From Clostridiales bacterium (GTDB lineage: Bacteria > Bacillota > Clostridia > Peptostreptococcales > Anaerovoracaceae): a stretch of DNA of 7,772 nt. Numbering within the stretch: the first letter of the stretch is position 1; the number at the start of each line of letters is the position of its first letter. This document shows, one piece after another, positions 1 to 6,561 of the stretch. The notes beneath the pieces are model-generated. The model made no database searches. It was not told the origin of the DNA and was given only the letters and a program-made list of their open reading frames with translations. The stretch lies in NCBI GenBank assembly GCA_012735285.1, contig JAAYHT010000124.1:1-7772 (forward strand), written 5' to 3'. The position numbers and the translations under genes were made by a program.

Positions 1-2193
1 ACACGCCTTATAAAAAAATGTAATGACTTTGGCGCTGGCGGAGTATCAGTGGCCATAGGTGAGCTGGCTGACGGCGTATCCATCAAACTGGATAATGTAC
101 CGACAAAATATGAAGGCTTAGACGGTACAGAACTGGCAATTAGTGAATCCCAGGAGCGAATGGCCGTAGTATTATCACCTGAAAATGTACAGACTTTCAT
201 AGAATACGCAAAACAGGAAAATCTCGAAGCAACAATAGTAGCAGAAGTTACTGCCGACAACAGAGTTACTATGGAGTGGAGAGGTGACACTATAGTAAAT
301 ATTTCACGCGAATTTTTGAATTCAAACGGTGCTCCAAAACACTCACATGTGTTTGTACCTAAGTTAGATAATGTGAGTTTAGAAAAACACAAAACCAGCC
401 TGAAAGAATCCTTTGAAGCCTTAGTTAGTGACCTTAACGTAGCTTCTCAAAAAGGGCTTAAGGAAAGGTTCGATTCAACTGCCGGAGCTGCCAACGTGCT
501 TATGCCCTTAGGAGGCATCTATCAAGCTACTCCTACGCAGGCTATGGTTTCTAAGCTGCCCGTGCTTAAAGGAGAGACAAGCACATGTTCAGCCATGTCT
601 TACGGCTTTAACCCATATATTTCATCACAAAACCCTTATGTTGGAGCATACCTTGCCGTTGTCGAATCTCTATCCAAGCTGGTTGCAACTGGCGCAGGTT
701 TTGAGAAATGTTACCTATCATTCCAAGAATACTTTGAGAAGTTAGGTCAAGACCCTAAGCGTTGGGGAAAACCTTTCTCAGCCCTCCTAGGTGCTTTGGA
801 TGCACAAATAGACTTGGGTGTGGGTTCCATTGGAGGAAAGGATTCCATGTCAGGGAGCTTTGAAGACCTTGATGTGCCACCTACCCTGGTCTCTTTCGCA
901 ATCTGTGCTTGTAAATTAGATAATATTATCTCACCAGAATTCAAGCGTAAGGGTTCTAAGGTTGTTTTGCTGTCTCCAACTTACAATGAGTTGGGACTAC
1001 CTGATAAAGACAGCCTATTGGAATGTTTTAATAGTGTAAACAGTCTAATCAAAGATAAAAAAATACTGAGCGCTTATACGCCTACCTACGGAGGAGTGGC
1101 GGAAGCTATCTTTAAAATGGGACTGGGAAATAGGATTGGGCTAACATTATCTTCAGACTTTAATACAGAAAAGCTCTTTGGATACAGATACGGGAGTTTT
1201 ATCCTTGAACTTGCCGACGATATAGATATAGGTGAATATTTAGGAACAACTAACGATTCATTCACCATTGAATCATCAGAAGAAACTATAGATATGAATC
1301 ATCTCATGGAGCTTTATAAACAAAAGCTTGAACCTATTTATACTACTAAGGCCGATGCTGCTAATAATATTGAAAAATTTATCTATCAAAGGATAGACCC
1401 TATTAAGCTTAGAAAATATGGTAAACCAACGGTGTTAATTCCCCTATTCCCAGGAACAAATGGAGAATACGAAATACAGAAATCATTTGAAAAAGCAGGC
1501 GCCATTACCAATACCCTTATTATCAAAAACCTCGATAAACGAGACTTAGTTGATTCTATCGATGCTTTGGCTGAATCAATTTCTCAATCGCAAATAATAG
1601 TATTAGCCGGCGGCTTTTCAAAGTTTATCGATATATTTTTCCGCAACCCGAAGGTCACTGAAAGTGTACACGAGTTCCTATCCAAGGGAGATGGATTGAT
1701 TTTAGGTATAGCAAGTGGCTTCCAGGCTCTACTTAAACTGGGATTGCTACCTTATGGAAAAATCTTGGATCCAAATGAAACAAATATTGCTCTAGCGTTA
1801 AATCAAATAGGAAGACATCAATCAAAGCTAGTTCGAACACGTATAGCTTCAAATTTATCACCCTGGCTCATGGATGCAAATGTAGGTGATATCCATACCC
1901 TTGCAATCTCATGTAGTGAAGGTAGATTTGTAGCTACTGAAGAACAAGTAAGAAAGTTGGCAGAAAAGGGACAAATAGCGACACAATATGTAGACTTAGA
2001 TGGCAATCCCACCATGGAGGTACAATTTAACCCCAGCGGTTCATACTTTGCAGTTGAAGGCTTAACCTCTCCCGATGGTAGAATTTTGGGCAAGATGGGA
2101 CATCCAGAGCGATATGAAAAAGGCGTTTTCAAGAATGTGCCCGGTTACAAAGAGCAGCAAATCTTTAAAAACGCCGTAAGATATTTTAAGTGA
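1..2193 (+). CDS. purL: Phosphoribosylformylglycinamidine (FGAM) synthase, large single-chain PurL, 5'-truncated by window edge, glutaminase domain degenerate
   Basis: The reading frame is open from base 1, so the gene starts upstream; 730 residues plus TGA are visible of a protein that is usually about 1,250 in this family. FGAM synthase converts FGAR, ATP and glutamine to FGAM in cytosolic purine synthesis. Visible landmarks (window codons): KCNDFGAGGVS at 6-16, GELADG just after it, and GGKDSMSG at 278-285, typical of the PurM-like ATP/FGAR halves. From about codon 475 a class I glutamine amidotransferase domain follows, but it is abnormal. The nucleophile-elbow Cys (GxCNG in active enzymes) is Ala571 within GIASG. 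The loop after GGFS (537-540) is missing about ten residues. SHGEGR has become SCSEGR (637-642). The His-x-Glu pair (H701, E703) remains. The synthase half probably works with free ammonia or a separate glutaminase; this is inference. GTG at 49 is internal, not the start. Family assignment is very secure. Confidence 0.95.
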   Translation, partial: TRLIKKCNDFGAGGVSVAIGELADGVSIKLDNVPTKYEGLDGTELAISESQERMAVVLSPENVQTFIEYAKQENLEATIVAEVTADNRVTMEWRGDTIVNISREFLNSNGAPKHSHVFVPKLDNVSLEKHKTSLKESFEALVSDLNVASQKGLKERFDSTAGAANVLMPLGGIYQATPTQAMVSKLPVLKGETSTCSAMSYGFNPYISSQNPYVGAYLAVVESLSKLVATGAGFEKCYLSFQEYFEKLGQDPKRWGKPFSALLGALDAQIDLGVGSIGGKDSMSGSFEDLDVPPTLVSFAICACKLDNIISPEFKRKGSKVVLLSPTYNELGLPDKDSLLECFNSVNSLIKDKKILSAYTPTYGGVAEAIFKMGLGNRIGLTLSSDFNTEKLFGYRYGSFILELADDIDIGEYLGTTNDSFTIESSEETIDMNHLMELYKQKLEPIYTTKADAANNIEKFIYQRIDPIKLRKYGKPTVLIPLFPGTNGEYEIQKSFEKAGAITNTLIIKNLDKRDLVDSIDALAESISQSQIIVLAGGFSKFIDIFFRNPKVTESVHEFLSKGDGLILGIASGFQALLKLGLLPYGKILDPNETNIALALNQIGRHQSKLVRTRIASNLSPWLMDANVGDIHTLAISCSEGRFVATEEQVRKLAEKGQIATQYVDLDGNPTMEVQFNPSGSYFAVEGLTSPDGRILGKMGHPERYEKGVFKNVPGYKEQQIFKNAVRYFK

Positions 2194-2201
2194 TTTATAA
2201 T

Positions 2202-2235
2202 AGAGTTAAGGAAGCAATTTCCTTAACTCTTATTT
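2202..2235. terminator. Convergent terminator hairpin between purL and the hydantoinase gene
   Basis: A 12-bp perfect stem (2202-2213 with 2219-2230) and a 5-nt loop lie 9 bases after the purL stop and 9 bases past the end of the opposing gene. The plus-strand tail TATTTAT is moderately U-rich; the minus-strand tail is weaker. The arm sequence CCTTAACTC is repeated at 2242-2250, inside the last codons of the opposing gene, so an alternative longer-loop pairing with 2203-2211 is possible. It probably serves both genes. Confidence 0.7.
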
Positions 2236-2238
2236 ATA

Positions 2239-3636
2239 TCACCTTAACTCATAACAGAGTCCAAAGGGTTTTCCAGCTACGAATTTTCCGCTTCCTGGCT
2301 TGCCTAAGTACTTACCGTTCTCAGCCACCAGTTCTCCTCGCAATAGAACCTTTTCTGCACGTCCTATCTGCTCCCAACCTTCATAGGCGCTAAAATCTAC
2401 TCTATGCAGGCTTTCCTCATTTGTAACAATTCCTCTGTAATCAGGATCAAAGATTACAATGTCAGCATCTGAACCTATTGCTAAGGTTCCTTTTTGAGGA
2501 TATAGCCCGTTTATCTTTGCTGGGTTGGTGCAGCACAATTCCACAAATCTCTGCTTACTTATCCGTCCTTTTGCAACACCTTCCGTCCAAATAATAGGTA
2601 TCCGGTTTTCCAATCCTGGTGCACCGTTGGGTATATTAATGAAAGAGTCCTTTCCGGCATGTTTATGTACAGCCCAGTTGAATCCCACGTGGTCTGAACT
2701 TATAGCGTTAAGCCAGCCTTTTTTTAGAGCGATCCAAAGCTCATCAAGATGATCCTGGGTTCTCAATGCAGGAGAGCAAACATATTTAGCCCCTTCAAAA
2801 TCAGGTAGGTCTAATTTGTCGACTGTAGTAGTTAGATAGTGGGTGCAAGTCTCTCCAAAGATATTTGTTCCTTTTGCGTATTCGTCCCTAATTATCCACA
2901 TTGCTTCTTTGGCAGTTACGTGAACTATATATATAGGCGCATCAGCTAAATTAGCTAAATAAGCAGCCCTGTGAACAGCTTCAGCCTCAACTATGGGAGG
3001 TCTTGATATTGCGTGGCCTATAGGTGCTGTAATCCCCTTCTCAACCGTCTGCTTCTGTAGAACATCAATCATGTCCGCATTTTCAGCATGAACCATGATG
3101 GTAACTCCCGCATCTGTTGAAGCCTGTAACGCCTTTAAAACTGAATCATCATCACAGTGATAGGGATGACCTTTATAGGCCATAAAAAGTTTTATTGTAG
3201 GAATTCCGTACTCGGGTAGTTTTTCAATTTCTTTAAAAAGTGCTTCGCTTGGATCAAATACTACCCCGTGAAAACCGTAATCACAGCAAGCCTTATCTAC
3301 TACCTTTTCCTCCAAGTATTCATCTACTGAATCTTTGATACTCCAACCTACTTTTTGATTGGCAAAATCAATTACTGTTGTGGTTCCGCTCACTACAGCA
3401 GCATCAGAACTTTCCCATCCTACGCATGTAGATTCACCGAAGGTGAAATTAAAATGAGTATGCTGATCAATACCTCCCGGGAAAACATATTTCCCACTGG
3501 CATCAATAGTCTGATCTGCTACATCATCTAAATTGGCACCGATCTTTTCAATCTTTCCGTCCTTTACAAAGATATCGCCTTTGAATTCATCAGTAGCCGT
3601 CAGAATCGTACCGTTCTTAATCAATACAGTAGACAT
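2239..3636 (-). CDS. hydA: D-hydantoinase / dihydropyrimidinase (cyclic amidohydrolase)
   Basis: A 465-residue protein, normal length for the family, which hydrolyses the ring of dihydropyrimidines or 5-substituted hydantoins to N-carbamoyl amino acids in the cytosol. All binuclear-zinc ligands known for D-hydantoinases are present at the expected positions: H59 and H61 (DQHTHF), the lysine to be carboxylated K149 (KLFMAYKG), H183 (MVHAEN), H239 (IVHVT) and D315 (SSDH). The substrate-loop motif NIPNGAPGLE is also present. ATG 3634-3636 is preceded by AAGGAGGG (3645-3652) at 8-nt spacing, which supports this start. No dihydropyrimidine dehydrogenase or beta-ureidopropionase/carbamoylase is next to it in the window, so pyrimidine breakdown versus hydantoin hydrolysis cannot be decided here. 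A terminator lies between it and the upstream VOC gene. I found no convincing own promoter in the 61-nt gap, so it may use readthrough or a promoter inside the VOC gene. An allantoinase is less likely because of the hydantoinase-type motifs. Confidence 0.93.
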   Translation of the reverse strand: MSTVLIKNGTILTATDEFKGDIFVKDGKIEKIGANLDDVADQTIDASGKYVFPGGIDQHTHFNFTFGESTCVGWESSDAAVVSGTTTVIDFANQKVGWSIKDSVDEYLEEKVVDKACCDYGFHGVVFDPSEALFKEIEKLPEYGIPTIKLFMAYKGHPYHCDDDSVLKALQASTDAGVTIMVHAENADMIDVLQKQTVEKGITAPIGHAISRPPIVEAEAVHRAAYLANLADAPIYIVHVTAKEAMWIIRDEYAKGTNIFGETCTHYLTTTVDKLDLPDFEGAKYVCSPALRTQDHLDELWIALKKGWLNAISSDHVGFNWAVHKHAGKDSFINIPNGAPGLENRIPIIWTEGVAKGRISKQRFVELCCTNPAKINGLYPQKGTLAIGSDADIVIFDPDYRGIVTNEESLHRVDFSAYEGWEQIGRAEKVLLRGELVAENGKYLGKPGSGKFVAGKPFGLCYELR

Positions 3637-3665
3637 AATTATAGCCCTCCTTCTTTTTAATTAAT

Positions 3666-3696
3666 AAAAAAAGCATCCATATAAACATAGATGCTT
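3666..3696 (-). terminator. Rho-independent terminator after the VOC gene
   Basis: On the minus strand a stem AAGCATC/GATGCTT (3690-3696 with 3671-3677) closes a loop that can extend the helix by up to three more pairs. It is followed directly by a run of seven T residues (3666-3672 on the complement, partly shared with the stem). It starts one base after the VOC stop codon and sits upstream of the hydantoinase ribosome binding site, separating the two minus-strand genes or attenuating readthrough. Confidence 0.75.
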
Positions 3697-3697
3697 A

Positions 3698-4054
3698 TTA
3701 TTTCCACTCTACAAACTGCACATTAACTCCATTAGGATCACGGACGAAGAAATATCTAATATCAGGAGTTTCAAAAGGTCCACTATGAACTTCAAAGCCT
3801 TTTTTGTTAACTCTTTCAATCATAACTTCTAAAGAATCTACCTCAAAAGCAATCGTAATTCCTTTTTTCTCAGACACTTTATTTTTTTCATCATAGATAA
3901 GTTCTATCTTTGTCTCACCATCACCTAAAAAAATTATTTCATAACCCTTATCGGTTTTAAACCTATCGCTTATAGGAAGGCCAACAATATCCTGATAAAA
4001 ATCTAGAGATTTATTTAAATCATTAATCAAGATAGTACACCATAAAAATTTCAT
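3698..4054 (-). CDS. VOC-superfamily (glyoxalase/bleomycin-resistance fold) protein, substrate unknown
   Basis: A 118-residue single-domain VOC protein. The first beta-alpha module is marked by the NDLNKSLDFYQDIVGL pattern (residues 11-26). The second ends in RDPNGVNVQFVEW (105-117), the usual C-terminal signature. The four positions that hold metal ligands in glyoxalase I are W5, E51, T67 and Q113 by my alignment, so only the glutamate E51 is kept. A glyoxalase I activity is therefore unlikely; a binding, resistance or metal-independent role is possible but unproven. ATG 4052-4054 follows an AGGAGG (4062-4067) at 7-nt spacing. It is divergent from the coat protein gene and co-directional with the hydantoinase, though a terminator separates them. 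Fold assignment is secure; function is not. Confidence 0.87.
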   Translation of the reverse strand: MKFLWCTILINDLNKSLDFYQDIVGLPISDRFKTDKGYEIIFLGDGETKIELIYDEKNKVSEKKGITIAFEVDSLEVMIERVNKKGFEVHSGPFETPDIRYFFVRDPNGVNVQFVEWK

Positions 4055-4158
4055 TTTAATACCTCCTAAGTCATTATATCACATAGAGAAAAATCTTGTG
4101 GATATTAATTTTAAACTAAATACGCATAATTCAATATTTATCAGACAGAATAATATCT

Positions 4159-4167
4159 GGAGGTGAT
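4159..4167 (+). promoter_or_regulatory. Ribosome binding site that fixes the coat-gene start at TTG 4172
   Basis: GGAGGTGAT is a near-perfect Shine-Dalgarno sequence. The upstream in-frame GTG at 4163 lies inside it and cannot be the start, whereas TTG 4172 sits 8 nt after GGAGG. Confidence 0.85.
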
Positions 4168-4171
4168 AATT

Positions 4172-4666
4172 TTGGCAATTCAATTGACCGCTAAAGAAAA
4201 TATGCTTTTAAAGGATCAAAAGTCTGCTGAAGAATTATGTGTTAAAAAATATCAAACCTATGCTAATCAAGCTCAAGATCCCCAATTAAAACAACTCTTT
4301 AGCTCACTGGCTCAAAAAGAACAAGAGCATCTTAACACTATAAATCAGATCCTGAGCGGGCAAGTTCCGAATATTCAGCAGGGCCAGTCCGGACAACAAA
4401 TGCAGCAACAAAGCCAAATTGGACAACAAATGCAACAAAAGAAAGCTGTTATGCAAAATCCTCAAGCAAAAGAAAGTGACAAAACCTTGTGTCAGGATAT
4501 GCTGTCTTTGGAGAAATATGTTTCGGGAACCTACGATACCACCATATTTGAGACAACCAACTCTAATGTTCGCCAAGTCCTAAACCATATTCAAAAAGAA
4601 GAGCAGCAACATGGTGAACAAATTTTTAACTACATGCAAAGCAATGGTATGTACAGTCCTCAGTAA
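4172..4666 (+). CDS. CotF-family spore coat protein (ferritin-like helical bundle)
   Basis: A 164-residue protein starting at TTG 4172, chosen from the Shine-Dalgarno spacing. It has two helical pairs: residues 5-62, then 101-160. They are joined by a low-complexity Gln/Met linker (about 69-91) carrying a repeated GQQMQQ. The sequence, with its KENMLLKDQK start and HIQKEEQQHGEQIFNYM end, fits the Coat_F family found in spore coats of Bacillus and Clostridia. Helix-pair residues resemble ferritin-like metal ligands: E20/E21, E50-x-x-H53, E114 and E144-x-x-H147. Whether metal binds is inference. Two cysteines (C23, C107) could allow crosslinking. It is a single-gene unit, divergent from the VOC gene. 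I saw no confident sigma-K or sigma-G promoter upstream. The exact family member cannot be named, so no symbol is given. Confidence 0.85.
   Translation: MAIQLTAKENMLLKDQKSAEELCVKKYQTYANQAQDPQLKQLFSSLAQKEQEHLNTINQILSGQVPNIQQGQSGQQMQQQSQIGQQMQQKKAVMQNPQAKESDKTLCQDMLSLEKYVSGTYDTTIFETTNSNVRQVLNHIQKEEQQHGEQIFNYMQSNGMYSPQ
4391..4440 (+). repeat. Short tandem duplication in the coat-protein linker
   Basis: Two copies of GGACAACAAATGCARCAAMA (4391-4410 and 4421-4440) with 30-nt period encode GQQMQQQ and GQQMQQK. The near-identity at DNA level, including codon choice, suggests a fairly recent local duplication that lengthened the Gln-rich linker. Confidence 0.75.
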
Positions 4667-4668
4667 TA

Positions 4669-4696
4669 AATGCCGCAGATTCATTTCTGTGGCATT
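4669..4696. terminator. Convergent hairpin between the coat gene and pyk
   Basis: An 11-bp stem with one G-U pair (4669-4679 with 4686-4696) and loop TTCATT begins 3 bases after the coat-gene stop and contains the pyk stop codon (4681-4683). The plus-strand tail has no U run; the minus-strand tail TTTATTA is only weakly U-rich. It is likely a shared 3'-end structure, but not a textbook terminator on either strand. Confidence 0.5.
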
Positions 4697-6399
4697 AGAT
4701 TACAATATCTTTTTACTTCCTCTTTAATTTTCTCCATTATTCCCTTAACACCTACAACCGTCGGCTTATCAAGATTTACACCTACAGTTGCAGCATAACT
4801 GTTTAAGCCTCCGTTTTCGGTTATTATTGCAGAGGCTTTCTCTATAAGGGGTAATAAATTTCCCCCAATTTGCCTTGCCACAAGGATATCTCCTTCTATA
4901 AAACCTGTATTTGCATCCAGGTCATCTTTAACAATATGCACCCGTCCTGTTACAGTACTCTTACCTATTCCCGTCCCCGATGCTATAATTTCGCTCACAA
5001 TATGGGCTTTAATCAAATTAGTTGTTCCTTGTATACCAACAGGAACTCCCGCTGTTATCACAACCAAGTCCCCTTGTTTTATCAATTTTGCTTCCAGAGC
5101 CTTTTCTATTGAACTGTTGATCATATCATCGGTTGAATCTTGGAAAGGCTTCAGTATGGGATATACTCCCCTGGAGAGGGATAATTTACGCTGTACCCTT
5201 TCATCAGATGTTACCGCTACAATTATTTGAGAGGGCCAGAACTTCGAAACCATGCGGGCCGTATGTCCTGAAGTGGTAGCTGTAATTATTGCAGAAGCAT
5301 TTAGATCCATAGCTATATTGCAAGTTGCGCTACTTATTGCATCGGTTATACTGGTGTCATTATGCTTAATATTTTTGCGGTAATTGACATCCATCTCTGT
5401 TTTTATAGCTATATTTGACATTGTTTTTACTGCTTCCACCGGGTATTTTCCTATTGCAGTCTCCCCGGAAAGCATTACTGCATCCGTACCGTCTAGTATT
5501 GCATTCGCCACATCCGAAACCTCTGCTCTCGTGGGACGGGGGTTGCGTATCATTGAATCCAACATCTGTGTAGCTGTAATAACTGGCTTGCCGACCCTAT
5601 TGCATTTTTTAATAATATTCTTCTGAATCATCGGAAGCTCTTCTGCTGGGATCTCAACACCTAAATCGCCACGGGCTACCATAATAGCATCTGATACCGC
5701 TATAATCGATTTTAAATTATTGACCCCTTCCCTGTTTTCAATCTTAGATACCACAGCTATATGGCTTGCATCCCTCTCTTCAAGTATTTCTTTTATAGCT
5801 AGTACATCTTCTGCCTTTCTTACGAAGGATGCAGCTATAAAATCGATACCATTTTTTATACCAAATTCGATATCAGACCGATCTTTTGAGGTAAGTGCAG
5901 GAAGGCTTAGGTTTGCGCCTGGGATATTAATTCCTTTGTTCCCAGAAATATTTCCTCTGTTAAGTGCCCTACATACGACATCTGTCTTTTCTTTTATTTC
6001 AATAACCTCTAATTCTATAAGTCCATCATCAATTTAAATCCTATCTCCTACCCTTACATCATCAGGCAGTCCTTTATAGCTGACGCTGCAAATGTTTTTA
6101 TCGCCTAAAAGCTCTTTACTTGTTAGTGTAAATATCTGCCCTTCTTCGATAAAAACATTAGGAGATGAAAAGCTCCCTGTCCTTATTTCAGGTCCTTTTA
6201 AATCCATAAGGATTGAAACCGGCAGGTCTAATTCTTGTCTAACTTCTTTGATAAGATCTATTCTTTTCTGATGTTCTTCATGGGTTCCATGAGAAAAATT
6301 TAGCCTTACTACATTTAGCCCGTTTAAAACCATTTGTTTGAAAATGTCCTTGGATTCGCTGGCAGGACCTAGTGTGCATACTATCTTTGTTTTTTTCAT
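4681..6399 (-). pseudogene. pyk: Pyruvate kinase with C-terminal PEP-utiliser-like domain, interrupted by one in-frame TAA
   Basis: The locus is 573 codons including its final stop. Codons 1-121 are intact, codon 122 is TAA (6034-6036), and codons 123-572 continue in the same frame to TGA. Pyruvate kinase turns PEP and ADP into pyruvate and ATP, the last glycolytic step. All core residues are present: R32, N34, S36 (VVRLNFSHG), DLKGPEIRTG at 66-75, catalytic K219 with E221 (SKIEN), and metal ligand D245 (ARGDLG). The final ~95 residues form the extra C-terminal domain seen in Bacillus-type enzymes; its usual TSH motif reads NSY (Y535). The stop stands where a Leu is expected (GDRI-stop-IDDGL), and TTA to TAA is a one-base change. 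No start with a ribosome binding site follows it. ATG 6399 lies 9 nt after GGGGGG (6409-6414). It may be a recent pseudogene or a sequencing error; the rest shows no decay. Confidence 0.9.
6034..6036 (-). other. Premature ochre stop codon inside pyk
   Basis: The minus-strand codons read GAT AGG ATT TAA ATT GAT GAT, so TAA replaces the residue between Ile121 and Ile123. The coding frame and family similarity continue without a shift on both sides. The codon is UAA, so selenocysteine (UGA) or pyrrolysine (UAG) insertion is excluded. Confidence 0.95.
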
Positions 6400-6435
6400 T
6401 CATTCATACCCCCCTAGGAAAATAATAACATATTT

Positions 6436-6464
6436 TAAAACAAATCTATAGAACATTTGTCTAC
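6436..6464. promoter_or_regulatory. Possible paired SpoIIID boxes upstream of spoIIID
   Basis: TAAAACAAAT (6436-6445, plus strand) matches the SpoIIID consensus WWRRACARNY at every position, and GTAGACAAAT (6455-6464, minus strand) matches nine of ten. Together they form an inverted repeat ACAAAT-N9-ATTTGT. They lie 13-41 bp upstream of the predicted sigma-E -35 element of spoIIID and also in the pyk leader region. The consensus is degenerate and A/T-rich, so chance is possible. Confidence 0.4.
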
Positions 6465-6476
6465 GCTACCTATATA

Positions 6477-6507
6477 GCATATCTTCGGTCTTTTAAACAT
6501 ATACATG
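6477..6507 (+). promoter_or_regulatory. Candidate sigma-E promoter of spoIIID
   Basis: GCATATCT (6477-6484) resembles the sigma-E -35 region, and TATACATG (6500-6507) resembles the -10 CATACANT, matching at five of seven defined positions, with a 15-nt gap. spoIIID is a known sigma-E gene in Bacillus, which raises the prior. The predicted transcript would start about 50 nt before the TTG start codon. Confidence 0.45.
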
Positions 6508-6561
6508 TCATGACGGAATGATTCTACCTCAACTCAATGAATATAAAGGGGGCAAATCAAA

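Noticed and set aside
49..51. GTG at 49 as the start of purL
   Set aside because: The frame is open to base 1, and the translated codons before it (KCNDFGAGG) are conserved PurL sequence, so the gene starts outside the window.
1818..2132. Minus-strand 104-codon open frame inside purL
   Set aside because: It lies fully antisense to well-conserved PurL sequence, has no ribosome binding site, and resembles no protein family I know.
4073..4102. Sigma-A-like promoter for the VOC gene (TCCACA-18-TATAAT on the minus strand)
   Set aside because: The -10 is perfect, but transcription would start about at 4066, inside the AGGAGG at 4062-4067, leaving a truncated ribosome binding site. It is possible but not supported well enough to list.
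4100..4158. Sigma-K or sigma-G promoter for the coat gene (CATAATTCA at 4125)
   Set aside because: The -10-like sequence has a mismatch, and no suitable -35 lies at the required distance.
6034..6036. Recoding (selenocysteine, pyrrolysine or programmed frameshift) at the pyk stop
   Set aside because: The codon is TAA, not TGA or TAG; the frame is unchanged on both sides; there is no slippery sequence; the expected residue is an ordinary Leu.
5720..6037. Plus-strand 105-codon open frame inside pyk
   Set aside because: It is antisense to conserved pyruvate kinase codons and Ser/Ile-rich, as expected from the complement of that gene; no ribosome binding site.
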